Shown here: positions 1 through 8,393 of the stretch, in pieces
Layout: every line of letters begins with the position of its first letter
How positions within the stretch are numbered: position 1 is the first letter of the stretch
Assembly: GCA_028285755.1 (NCBI GenBank)
Contig: JANQOQ010000006.1
Location: 124,001-188,000 of the forward strand
Direction: 5' to 3'
DNA: 64,000 bases
Source: Puniceicoccaceae bacterium
Lineage (GTDB): Bacteria; Verrucomicrobiota; Verrucomicrobiia; Opitutales; JAFGAQ01
Translations under genes and position numbers: made by a program
The notes under the pieces: generated by a model
The model's input: only the letters and a program-made list of their open reading frames with translations
What the model was told of the DNA's origin: nothing
The model's database searches: none

Positions 1-391
1 TGGGGACGTGCCAATGGTCGGGTGTTGCCATGACAACAGCGTCAATTTTATCATTATTGAGCAGGTCGCGGTAGTCCTCATAGCCTTCGATACCCTCATA
101 TTTGCTCACTCCGGTTTGCTCTGCATACTGCTGGCTGGCTTTATCGATGAATTCCTGGCGGATTTTGCTGTCGACATCGCATATGGCAACGACCTGGCAA
201 AGATCCGAGCCTACCATGCTTGGCAGGTGGGTGCGCCCCCCCATGTTACGGGCACCGATAAGAGCCACCTGGATACGGCTATTTGCCGAGGCAGGTCGCA
301 CGTTGGCCAGCGAGTTGAGTTTAAGGCCGTGGAGTGCGCTCAATGCACCTCCGGCGATTCCGGCCTTTTTAACAAAATCTCTTCTATTCAT
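1..391 (-). CDS. Gfo/Idh/MocA-family oxidoreductase, Tat-exported, N-terminal part only
   Basis: This is an open frame of 130 codons that starts with ATG at 391 and runs off the window at base 1, so the C-terminal two thirds are missing. The N-terminus begins MNRRDFVKKAGIAGGALSAL, a twin-arginine export signal. It is followed by a Rossmann start (QVALIGARNMGGRTHLPSM, a variant of GxGxxG) and the strand VVAICDVD. The motif ATPDHWHVP near residue 125 is typical of the secreted NAD(P)-dependent sugar dehydrogenases common in Planctomycetes and Verrucomicrobia. It lies 6 bases downstream of the Nramp-like permease, so it is probably the last visible gene of the sugar-acid operon. The substrate is unknown. 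The family call is solid. Confidence 0.88.
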   Translation of the reverse strand, partial: MNRRDFVKKAGIAGGALSALHGLKLNSLANVRPASANSRIQVALIGARNMGGRTHLPSMVGSDLCQVVAICDVDSKIRQEFIDKASQQYAEQTGVSKYEGIEGYEDYRDLLNNDKIDAVVMATPDHWHVP

Positions 392-397
392 AGTCGT

Positions 398-2038
398 TTA
401 TTCTGAGGTTTTTTTCTTAAAGGAGCCCCTTGCAAAAGAGACTATCAGGAAAATAACAAAGAGGCTGAAGATTACCTTACCGATCGGGAAACCCAGGATG
501 TATTTGTTCCACGCAATGGTGATGGATGCCGCAGTCGTGACGGTCAGTGAAAACAGTATCAGCACATTCCAAACAGAACGCAGCTTGGTAGAGACGATAT
601 CCGCCCCGAGAATCTTTTTGGAATTGAACATCAGGTAGAATGCCAGGAAGGCAATGGGAATCATGGTGTAGCCCACGGTGGATGCGATCACAGCGAGATA
701 CGCTTTCGAGCCACCTGCCCAGACAATCGGCCAGAATATACCGAGTATGGGAACCATCATACCGAGCCGATGCCACTTCGAGGCATACTTGACTCCAAAC
801 GCCTCCATAATGCAAAAGCCCGAGATGACCATCATCAGTGAAGCAGATGAGAGCGCAACCGCCATCACACCCAGTCCAAAGACTTTTTGGGAAAGGAACT
901 CGTTTTGAAATAACTGTTCAAGCGAATTTGCGAGGTCGAAGTTGTCCCGGTTAACCAGAGTAGCAGCGAGCACGGACTCCGAGCGGTCGAGGGGTAGCTC
1001 ACCAACTGCAGCTGTTCTGCGATCAAGGAAGCCGTCAATCTCGGCGACCCGTTTAGCAACGAGTGGATTATCCACCTGAATCTGACCCTGTGGATCGATG
1101 GATATTCCGTCCAAAGTTTTGCCATGGAACTGGGCTGCGGATGCAATAATGATGCAGCTTGAAGCAAAAACGAAGGGTATAAATAAACCCCCTGCGAGGT
1201 CGATAATTGCATACTCACGCTTGGATTTTCCCCAGCCCTTGGCAAGGAGAGAAAATGCCATGAGAAAAGTCATATTAATACCCACAGCTGCTGCTGCTGC
1301 GCCCAGTAAGACCTCGCGCTGCCGGGTGACTACCAGATCATTCCAGAATGCCCTGGCTTCTTCGGCGGGGATCGCGTCTAACAAGCCCTTGAACGTATCA
1401 TTTGCGACAAAGAAGTGCTGAGGCTGTGGAATAAAGCCAGCAAACATTCCGCCCCAATCCACACGATTATTGAGAGTGAGATATACCACCACCCCGAAAA
1501 AAGCCAGCATGATGCCAGCAACCACGGTTTTCATGATACTCTCATAGAGACGTGCGGTGAGTGTCTTTTGACCATAAGTCAGTGAAACGGCTGCAACCAG
1601 GCCAAATAGGAGCACTGAGATGCCGATACGGTATCCCATGTCATAGCGGATAGGCGTACCATCGACAGTCGTTTGGGAGAAGAAATCAGAAAACAGATTT
1701 TCCGTGAGTGCACCGTACGCGAGTGCGAACTGGGGAAGTGCCCAGACAATATTGGCGATGAGAGCAGCGATCAACCAAGACCAGGCCAGAAAAGGACTGA
1801 TCTGGTGACGGATGACCTGAAAGGGGGATTTTTCAAGGGTGAGGGTCACATAGGCGATGGTGGAGAGCATGATAATGCCCATGGCCATAGCTACCGGCTG
1901 CACCCAGAGCATACTGTAGCCGCCTAAGACGCCGAGAAACATGGAACTCGCAAGGGTGCCACCTCCGATCGACAGCGCTCCCTGTAGCCATCCGGGTCCT
2001 GAGTTTTGAAGGATTTCCTTAAAAGAGAATTTTGACAT
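398..2038 (-). CDS. Nramp-like permease lacking the canonical metal-binding motif
   Basis: A 546-residue polytopic membrane protein with about eleven or twelve hydrophobic segments. The N-terminus (SGPGWLQGALSIGGGTLASS, then a segment ending GYSMLW) aligns with Nramp helix 1, where GPGF(L) is followed eleven residues later by DPGN. Here DPGN reads GGGT, so the metal-liganding Asp and Asn are absent. The helix-6 region (GINMTFLMAFSLLAKGW) likewise lacks the MPH motif. An extra soluble stretch of roughly 90 residues separates two helices near residues 305-390. It is embedded between two Gfo/Idh/MocA genes in a sugar-acid operon with 6-12 base spacing, which suggests uptake of the pathway substrate rather than Mn2+/Fe2+. 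The fold assignment comes from motif alignment by eye; the substrate is inference. Confidence 0.72.
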   Translation of the reverse strand: MSKFSFKEILQNSGPGWLQGALSIGGGTLASSMFLGVLGGYSMLWVQPVAMAMGIIMLSTIAYVTLTLEKSPFQVIRHQISPFLAWSWLIAALIANIVWALPQFALAYGALTENLFSDFFSQTTVDGTPIRYDMGYRIGISVLLFGLVAAVSLTYGQKTLTARLYESIMKTVVAGIMLAFFGVVVYLTLNNRVDWGGMFAGFIPQPQHFFVANDTFKGLLDAIPAEEARAFWNDLVVTRQREVLLGAAAAAVGINMTFLMAFSLLAKGWGKSKREYAIIDLAGGLFIPFVFASSCIIIASAAQFHGKTLDGISIDPQGQIQVDNPLVAKRVAEIDGFLDRRTAAVGELPLDRSESVLAATLVNRDNFDLANSLEQLFQNEFLSQKVFGLGVMAVALSSASLMMVISGFCIMEAFGVKYASKWHRLGMMVPILGIFWPIVWAGGSKAYLAVIASTVGYTMIPIAFLAFYLMFNSKKILGADIVSTKLRSVWNVLILFSLTVTTAASITIAWNKYILGFPIGKVIFSLFVIFLIVSFARGSFKKKTSE

Positions 2039-2050
2039 TGCTGGTATGGG

Positions 2051-3091
2051 TTAGAATTTCAGTACAGTGCCGCTTCGGGCAGATTCATAAATATCAAGGA
2101 TGAGCTTTACAGCCTTTTTAGCTTCGAGTCCATCAATCACGAAAGGTTCATTATTAGTAATGGCATTTAAGAATGCCTCAAAATTCCTGCGATGGTTCTC
2201 ATGGGTGATTGCCGCAGGATCACTGGCCCCACCGCTGGTGCTGGAAGCCTGATACTGCTCACGGATCTGAGCATCCTCTGGTTGCTCATCCCGAAATTGC
2301 CACTCGGTAATGCTGTCTTCCACACAGGCTATCGTACCGTTTGAGCCTGTGATTTCAAACTGCCGTAAACGCCCCGGGTAGGAAGCAGTAGTGCCATAGA
2401 TGTGACCGAGCGCGCCATTCTCAAAAACCAAATTGGCCGAAGCGGTGTCCTCCACCTCGATATCATGAACGGCAGTCGCTACATTTGCACTGACTGAGAC
2501 AATTGGTGGCATGAGATGGCAAAGCAGATCTATCATATGGATCGATTGGTTCATGAGAGCCCCGCCTCCATCCAAGGCCTGGGTGCCTTTCCAAGTATCC
2601 TGATAGTAGGCCTGATCCCTCCACCAGGGAACCCCCACTGAAACGTAAGATATCTTACCCAATCTGCCACTATCAATCGCGTGCTTCAGTACTTGAGTAA
2701 GGTCATTGAAACGATAGGGGAAAATGCCACCCAGCTGTGTGCCTGCCGATTTATGGGCTGCAACCATAGCATCGATGCGATCTGTGGCGATTTCGATCGG
2801 TTTCTCGCAAATGACGTGAATGCCCTTATCTGCTGCGAGCAAAGCTGGCTCGCAGTGCAGGCCACTCGGCGTCGCAACGCTAACAATGTCGAGCTCTGCA
2901 TCATCCAACATCGATTCATAGCCAACGTATGGCGTAATGCCGTGTTTATCCGCAAAACGGCTTGCACTTGCTTCGGTATTCGCACAGACCGAAACCAATT
3001 GGACATTTTCGAGCTCAGCGATAGCTTTCGCATGGAATTCGGCAATCATACCGGCTCCGATAATCCCCCAATTCCATGTCCTCATACTCAT
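2051..3091 (-). CDS. Gfo/Idh/MocA-family oxidoreductase, cytoplasmic
   Basis: A 346-residue NAD(P)-dependent oxidoreductase. The N-terminal Rossmann motif is GIIGAGMIAEFHAKAI, followed by VSVCANTEASASRFA. The signature EKP (ICEKPIEI) near residue 95 marks the dinucleotide/substrate lysine of the family. The C-terminal half carries the alpha/beta domain, with GGALMNQSIHMIDLL providing the usual histidine. There is no export signal, unlike the partial homologue at the window start. Its ATG overlaps the stop of the upstream isomerase by one base (TAATG), implying translational coupling. Family enzymes oxidise or epimerise sugars, inositols or sugar acids; which one is not visible here. Confidence 0.9.
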   Translation of the reverse strand: MSMRTWNWGIIGAGMIAEFHAKAIAELENVQLVSVCANTEASASRFADKHGITPYVGYESMLDDAELDIVSVATPSGLHCEPALLAADKGIHVICEKPIEIATDRIDAMVAAHKSAGTQLGGIFPYRFNDLTQVLKHAIDSGRLGKISYVSVGVPWWRDQAYYQDTWKGTQALDGGGALMNQSIHMIDLLCHLMPPIVSVSANVATAVHDIEVEDTASANLVFENGALGHIYGTTASYPGRLRQFEITGSNGTIACVEDSITEWQFRDEQPEDAQIREQYQASSTSGGASDPAAITHENHRRNFEAFLNAITNNEPFVIDGLEAKKAVKLILDIYESARSGTVLKF

Positions 3092-3924
3092 TAGAAAAGT
3101 TCGAGTTGTGTCTCAGCTGCAAGATCCCGAACAGCCTGGATAGCCTTCGAATAAAGGACCGGATCAGTAGCTCCCCCGAACTGGCCCGCCTCACTCAGGT
3201 GCGGCTCCATCGTGAGAAATCCGGTGTAGTTTAACTCACCCAACCGAACAAACAGTTCCTTGAACTGGCCGTGTCCTTCGCCCGGCATACTGCCCGATTC
3301 AGCTCCCAGAGACCAATCCTTAATGTGGACGTGCTTTACATAAGGCTCAACCAGTGGCCAACTTTGTTGCATGGGTTTTTCGATGAGGTCACCCCATATG
3401 AAATTTGCCGGATCATAAGCCATGTGAAAGCTGTCAGCAGGAAGTGCCTGTGCGAGCTTTGCACAATTCTCGGCCGAATGTCCGAAGATATGCGTCTCAT
3501 TTTCGTGTGCCATAGACAGAGCGGTATTCTCAACCAGCTCTGCCAGTTTGCCCAAACGTTCGATAACCGCGTCCCCATAGTCGTCGATATTTTTGCCTTC
3601 CGGCGCGTAATAACTAAAGACGCGGATGCGCTCAGTTGCGAAGGATTCAGCGAGATGGATGGCATGCTTCATCTTCTCAATTTCTGCCTCCAGAGGCTCA
3701 TCAATAATGGATTTACCAATGGGTGAGCCTATGGCACTGACACCGATGCCATGATCCGCAAGTATTTGCTTTGTTTCGGCAATCTCAGATGGACTCAGAT
3801 CCATAATGTTTTTGCCGTTCACGAATCGGATCTCGATGAACTTGATGTTTTCTTTCACCAGGAATGCAACCTGGTCTTTGAAATCGGTAGCGACTTCGTC
3901 TCCAAATGCACTTAGATAGGGCAT
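3091..3924 (-). CDS. sugar phosphate isomerase/epimerase-like TIM-barrel protein
   Basis: A 277-residue cytoplasmic protein of the xylose-isomerase-like TIM-barrel family (AP_endonuc_2 type). Strand-end motifs include KFIEIRFVNGKN, THIFGHSAENC, HMAYDPANFIW, KHVHIKDW and a late TMEPHL, which supply the expected Glu/Asp/His metal ligands. Members isomerise or epimerise keto-sugars or inositol derivatives, often with an oxidised intermediate made by a Gfo/Idh/MocA partner such as the next gene. Its start lies 13 bases inside the end of the upstream enolase-superfamily gene, so the two are co-translated. The exact substrate cannot be read from sequence. Confidence 0.87.
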   Translation of the reverse strand: MPYLSAFGDEVATDFKDQVAFLVKENIKFIEIRFVNGKNIMDLSPSEIAETKQILADHGIGVSAIGSPIGKSIIDEPLEAEIEKMKHAIHLAESFATERIRVFSYYAPEGKNIDDYGDAVIERLGKLAELVENTALSMAHENETHIFGHSAENCAKLAQALPADSFHMAYDPANFIWGDLIEKPMQQSWPLVEPYVKHVHIKDWSLGAESGSMPGEGHGQFKELFVRLGELNYTGFLTMEPHLSEAGQFGGATDPVLYSKAIQAVRDLAAETQLELF

Positions 3925-5330
3925 GATTGATGTATAATTTCGGGTTCTGGTAATGGACGGTTTATTTCTGAAATTCGGTAGCCGAAGCCACTTCCATGGA
4001 TGGTCTCCAGGTTGAGCTTACCTTCGTTGCGTTTATACAATCCGGGATGAATAACAGCTTCGATAGAGGATGCGGCCGGGTAAAATTGCATACCATTAGA
4101 CTCGACTCCCATGATCGTTTCGGCATGGGCTGCAAGCAGGCAATGGGGTATTTGCGCCAGCATGGGATTGGTTAAATCCTGCACCATGAGGGTCATGCCA
4201 TGCGCTTTTGCCCAACACAGGCTTAACAGGGCACCGGTTTGTGTCTTACAGGTTTTGAGGGCGACGCCGGTCCATCCCAATTGACGACCGAGCCTGACTA
4301 GCTTCCAATCATGGGCACTCTCATCCATAAACAACGGTTTGCGTGCGGACACACTATGGACGTCAATCTGGTGCGTTTCCAGCTCATAGGGAAACGGTTG
4401 TTCCACATAGAGGATCTTCTGAAAGATAACCGGGTGCTCACGCATGAGTTCATCCAAGATGCTGTTGACGTATTGGGGATCCTGTACGGTGCAATTAAAA
4501 TCTGCTGTCAACCAGTCAACCGCGTATGCCTGAGTAATCTTGCCTACTTCGACGAGGCGCTGCATATCCCATTCACGGTCATTTCCCCGCAGTTTGATTT
4601 TGAGGAAATTCAGGCCATCTTCCCGAATCCAATGAAGCAAGTCTACAGGGTAGCCATCTCTCGGATCCTCAGCAGTAATTTCCTCGGCATAGAGCTTGTC
4701 CATACCGCCCACCAGGTGACAAACGGGTATGGATTTTGGAGTATTTCCAGCGAGAAAATCCTTAGGATAAAGGCCTTCAAACGAGACGCCTGACCGGGAT
4801 TCAGGCTCCAGATAGTGAGACAAATCGTAATTCAGATAAGGAGCCTGGTAAGTTTTATAAACAGGCAGATCATTTGCATAGCCATAAGCATCATGAACGG
4901 CAATATCGAAAGCGGAAGCACAAACTAAAGCAGCAAGCCAGGGCATCTCGTGATTGTTATCTGGAAATGACTCGCGGTTAAAATCGTTGAGTAATCCCGG
5001 TAATACATTTTCAATAAAGTAATGTCCTATCTCCAGCGCGTGCCCTGTAGCATCAACTTCAGCCCAAGCCTTGGTGAGTCTGCGGCAAAACTCGATCATG
5101 CGTTCATTGCGTATCGAATAGGGGAGATTGCTCGGCCATGCCCATTGAACATTGAGCGGAGTTTCACCCCAGCCATTAAATTTACTGCCGTCGGCTTTAC
5201 TGACTTCAACGCAAACTCGTGCACAATGGACTGCGGTTAATGTCTCGGTACCAAATTTCAATGGCACCCGAGTCTCAACGGGCAATAGATAGAGACTTGC
5301 GGAATGGATTGTGATATCGGTCGGGGACAT
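3912..5330 (-). CDS. enolase-superfamily (mandelate racemase / muconate lactonizing-like) enzyme
   Basis: A 472-residue member of the enolase superfamily, larger than the usual 370-440. An N-terminal capping domain (RVPLKFGTETLT) is followed by the barrel with the K-x-K pair in FLKIKLRG. Candidate metal ligands are in ADFN, YVEQPF and MDES, and a distal lysine is in VALKTCKT. Such enzymes abstract the alpha-proton of a carboxylate, for example in sugar-acid dehydration or epimerisation. The frame is open up to a GTG at 5369, but ATG at 5330 gives the natural N-terminus and is preferred. It is the first gene of the minus-strand operon and is divergent from a XylR-type regulator. With two Gfo/Idh/MocA enzymes and an isomerase downstream, a sugar-acid dehydratase role is plausible but not proven. 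Confidence 0.85.
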   Translation of the reverse strand: MSPTDITIHSASLYLLPVETRVPLKFGTETLTAVHCARVCVEVSKADGSKFNGWGETPLNVQWAWPSNLPYSIRNERMIEFCRRLTKAWAEVDATGHALEIGHYFIENVLPGLLNDFNRESFPDNNHEMPWLAALVCASAFDIAVHDAYGYANDLPVYKTYQAPYLNYDLSHYLEPESRSGVSFEGLYPKDFLAGNTPKSIPVCHLVGGMDKLYAEEITAEDPRDGYPVDLLHWIREDGLNFLKIKLRGNDREWDMQRLVEVGKITQAYAVDWLTADFNCTVQDPQYVNSILDELMREHPVIFQKILYVEQPFPYELETHQIDVHSVSARKPLFMDESAHDWKLVRLGRQLGWTGVALKTCKTQTGALLSLCWAKAHGMTLMVQDLTNPMLAQIPHCLLAAHAETIMGVESNGMQFYPAASSIEAVIHPGLYKRNEGKLNLETIHGSGFGYRISEINRPLPEPEIIHQSCPI

Positions 5331-5434
5331 AATATTTGTTAAGCCTAGCTTGCAAAAGGAGAATATCACAGATACTTAAATAATCCTATTACTAATTTTC
5401 TTTTAAAAACTAAGATATTACGTATGCTGCCGCT

Positions 5435-6595
5435 ATGCCAAAACGCATTTACAGAGTGGCCCTATTAATTGAGACTTCACGGGAATATGGGAGGAAGCTG
5501 CTCGAGGGCATTTCAAAGTATAACCACGAAGTTTCACACTGGTCGCTCTTTTTTGAACCTGCAGGTTTGACCCGAAAACCGCCCGACTGGATTCGAAATT
5601 GGGATGGAGACGGTATATTAGCAAGGATCAACGACCCGGAAACCGCAGAGAGTATTACGGAATCCGGTTTACCAGTTATTGATCTTCGAGGTCTCTATGC
5701 CCAGGATAAGATACCTTTCGTAGGGATTGATAACCTTTCGGTCGCACAAACCGCGTTTGATCACTTCCACAGAAGAGGGTTTCGTAGTTTTGCATTGGTA
5801 GGCGCACCGGAAGGATATCACCCCCATCTGGATTTGCGGACGAACCATTTTACAAAGCTAGTCAGGGAAGCAGGGTTCAGTTATCAGGTTTTTCGCGAGA
5901 CGCGTTTTGGTAACCCCAACATGAATTGGGAACAGCAACAAAAGCTTCTCTCAAGATGGCTTTTGGGATTGAAGCGCAACACTGCGGTGCTTTGCGTGGA
6001 TGATCTGACTGCACGTGAAACGATCGATGCGAGTTTACGTTGCGGTTTACAGGTGCCCGAACACTTGTCGGTGCTAGGCATAGATAATGATACGTATCTG
6101 TGCACACTGAGTAAGCCCGAACTATCAAGCGTGGTAGTGAATGCCACTCGGGTAGGCTATGAGGCGGCCCGATTACTCGATGGGATGATGCGCAAGTCCC
6201 ATTCTGAACATTTCACCGAAAGATTGATCCCTTGTGATGAGATCAAAACACGACAATCCACGGATATCATAGCCGTAAATGATCGTGATTTACAGTTGGC
6301 GATCGCCTATATACATAAGAATGCATGCTCAGGCATCCATGTGGAAAACGTGGTAAGCCAGGTGCCGTGTTGCCGGAGCCTGATTGAGCGTAAGTTTAAA
6401 TCAGCGTTTGGCCGATCCATCCACGATGAGATATTTCGGGTCAAACTGAACAAGGCACAGGAGCTACTCAGAGAGAGTGACCATACCCTGGATTACATCG
6501 CAGAAACCAGCGGATTTAACTCATCGATTTACCTGACGCAGGTTTTTCGGAAGACGCTGAAAACTTCGCCCGGTAAATGGCGTAAGGCCCAGTAA
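5435..6595 (+). CDS. XylR-type AraC-family transcriptional regulator
   Basis: A 386-residue one-component regulator. Residues about 5-270 form a LacI/periplasmic-binding-protein-like sugar-sensing domain (RVALLIETSREYGRKLLEGI, VPFVGIDN, FALVGAPEGYHP, LSVLGIDNDTYLCTLSKPELSSV). Residues about 280-386 are a double helix-turn-helix AraC domain (CCRSLIERKFKSAFGRSIHDEI, then LDYIAETSGFNSSIYLTQVFRK). This architecture matches XylR-type regulators, which are frequent in Verrucomicrobia. It is transcribed divergently from the enolase-superfamily operon with about 105 bases between the two start codons, so it most likely controls that operon. The inducer is unknown. Confidence 0.9.
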   Translation: MPKRIYRVALLIETSREYGRKLLEGISKYNHEVSHWSLFFEPAGLTRKPPDWIRNWDGDGILARINDPETAESITESGLPVIDLRGLYAQDKIPFVGIDNLSVAQTAFDHFHRRGFRSFALVGAPEGYHPHLDLRTNHFTKLVREAGFSYQVFRETRFGNPNMNWEQQQKLLSRWLLGLKRNTAVLCVDDLTARETIDASLRCGLQVPEHLSVLGIDNDTYLCTLSKPELSSVVVNATRVGYEAARLLDGMMRKSHSEHFTERLIPCDEIKTRQSTDIIAVNDRDLQLAIAYIHKNACSGIHVENVVSQVPCCRSLIERKFKSAFGRSIHDEIFRVKLNKAQELLRESDHTLDYIAETSGFNSSIYLTQVFRKTLKTSPGKWRKAQ

Positions 6596-6602
6596 AAACT
6601 CT

Positions 6603-8384
6603 TTAGAGAGCCTTAACTTCTGCATAGTAGGCACTGATAGCGGGTTTTTTAGTATTTTTGAAGTGAAACTCAGTGTAGAACTCTACTTTACCTGCTGCTA
6701 GATTGATATCAAATTCGACGAAATGAGCATCGGGGCTCACAGCTTTTTCAAGGGTTACGTCACCGACTTTTATAATCGCTTGTGTGATGGGTAATGCAAT
6801 GCCCTCATAATTCGAATATGCCTTTAATCCGGATACCGGCTCACCTGCGGGAAGACTGGAGCCTAAAGATGCATTTGCCTCAGGGGGCCAACGAAAGAGG
6901 CGAATCCTGTATTTACCGGTTTGGTGAACTCTTAAGTGCCATGCGCCGGTGCCTTCTTTAGCCTGGCGGATGTGGGTCTGATTCCAGGGGGTTAACCGAT
7001 CCGTCGTAATCCAGTCATGCGAGGTTAATACAATGGGGTTTTCTGCGGGGTGACCTATGATAACGCGGCTCTCATCGGCAAATGAGGGCGATATATCTGC
7101 CCACCAATCTTCATAATCCTGGCGAAGTTTTTCTAACGCCTTTGGGTATTCAGAAGCGATATCGTTTTCCTGGTCTGGATCTGCACTTATGTCGTAAAGT
7201 TCCTTGCCGTTTATGAGCCGCCACCGCTCAGTCATTACCGCGCTGTTCTTCCATTTGATGGGATCTACAACTCTTTGGGAATCTACGATGATGCTGCGAT
7301 CCGGCCAGGAGAACGGCAAGTCGTATAAGAGCGGAGTGAGTGAGCGGCCATCAATGGCATAGCTCATCGGCATGCTGATTCCACATAAGTCGAGCAAAGT
7401 CGGCATGATGTCAATGTGAGCAGTTAATGAGTCGATATCCCTGCCGCCGTAGATCTCACCCTTGGGCCAGTAGATAAAGAATGGAACTCGATGGCCGCCC
7501 TCATACTCGCTGCCTTTGCCACCACGCATACCCGCATTATAGATCGGCCGACCGGTTGCAGTGCCGTTGTCCGTCATGAAAATAAAGATAGTGTTTTGTT
7601 CCAGGCCTTCATCAGCGAGCCATTTGCGAAGCTGGCCGACATTCTCGTCGATATTCGCGATCATACCGAAGAAGATGGCCTGAGCATCAGTAAGGCCGTA
7701 CTTTTTATAAGGTTTCCAATAGTCATCCGGGCACACGAAGGGAGAGTGGGGCGCATTGGTTGAAATGTATGCAAAGAACGGCTTGTCGCTTTCTGCCTGC
7801 TGTTCGATGAAGCGCTTCGCCTCCCGAAAGAAGACGTCCGTGCAGTATCCTTCGAACCGTGTGGGTTCTCCATTGTGCATGTAGACATCATCGAAGTAAT
7901 CATTATTCCAATAGTCAGGGGTTTGGCCCACACCGCCTGCAGCATGGCTGACTACCTCCTGAAAGCCACGGTCCTGAGGGCGATAAGGGTAATTATCACC
8001 CAAATGCCACTTACCGAACAATCCAGTCGCGTAGCCTTGGCTAGATAATATCTCAGCAATGGTTTTAGAGGATGTCTTGAGAAAAGAACGCCCAAGTATC
8101 GTGTGCCAGGGGCCTGCACGATTGGTGTAATGACTGCTTAGCAGGGCTCCACGAGTAGGCGCACAGGTGGGACTAACGTGAAAATCCGTTAATCGCACAC
8201 TCTCTGCATGAAGCGTATCCAAATGAGGCGTTTTGAGGATGGGGTTTCCCGTGCAGGAAAGATCGCCATAGCCCTGATCGTCTGTGATAACAAGAACGAT
8301 ATTGGGCTTTTTAGCACTTAGGCTAATAGACGCAGCAATTAGACAAAGCAGGACAACGGATTTTTTGAGTAACATATTGGGCAA
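6603..8384 (-). CDS. secreted sulfatase (S1 family) with C-terminal extension
   Basis: A 593-residue exported arylsulfatase-type enzyme. A signal peptide (to about residue 24) precedes the family start KPNIVLVITDDQGYGD, with metal-binding Asp-Asp. The formylglycine motif is C-A-P-T-R with the modifiable Cys at residue 74. The usual Gly six residues after the Arg (as in LTG) is Ser here (ALLSS), a deviation from the textbook motif. A second metal site is FMTDNG. After the sulfatase C-terminal subdomain (about residue 440) comes an extra beta-rich region of roughly 140 residues (GAWHLRVHQTGKYRIRLFRWP), reminiscent of a ligand-binding module. It converges on the XylR-type gene 7 bases away. Likely role: hydrolysis of sulfate esters on algal polysaccharide in the periplasm or outside. 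Confidence 0.93.
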   Translation of the reverse strand: MPNMLLKKSVVLLCLIAASISLSAKKPNIVLVITDDQGYGDLSCTGNPILKTPHLDTLHAESVRLTDFHVSPTCAPTRGALLSSHYTNRAGPWHTILGRSFLKTSSKTIAEILSSQGYATGLFGKWHLGDNYPYRPQDRGFQEVVSHAAGGVGQTPDYWNNDYFDDVYMHNGEPTRFEGYCTDVFFREAKRFIEQQAESDKPFFAYISTNAPHSPFVCPDDYWKPYKKYGLTDAQAIFFGMIANIDENVGQLRKWLADEGLEQNTIFIFMTDNGTATGRPIYNAGMRGGKGSEYEGGHRVPFFIYWPKGEIYGGRDIDSLTAHIDIMPTLLDLCGISMPMSYAIDGRSLTPLLYDLPFSWPDRSIIVDSQRVVDPIKWKNSAVMTERWRLINGKELYDISADPDQENDIASEYPKALEKLRQDYEDWWADISPSFADESRVIIGHPAENPIVLTSHDWITTDRLTPWNQTHIRQAKEGTGAWHLRVHQTGKYRIRLFRWPPEANASLGSSLPAGEPVSGLKAYSNYEGIALPITQAIIKVGDVTLEKAVSPDAHFVEFDINLAAGKVEFYTEFHFKNTKKPAISAYYAEVKAL

Positions 8385-8393
8385 AGTTGAATG

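Noticed and set aside
8-638. Two overlapping plus-strand frames at the window start
   Set aside because: They oppose the partial Gfo/Idh/MocA gene and the end of the Nramp-like gene, both of which have clear family sequence.
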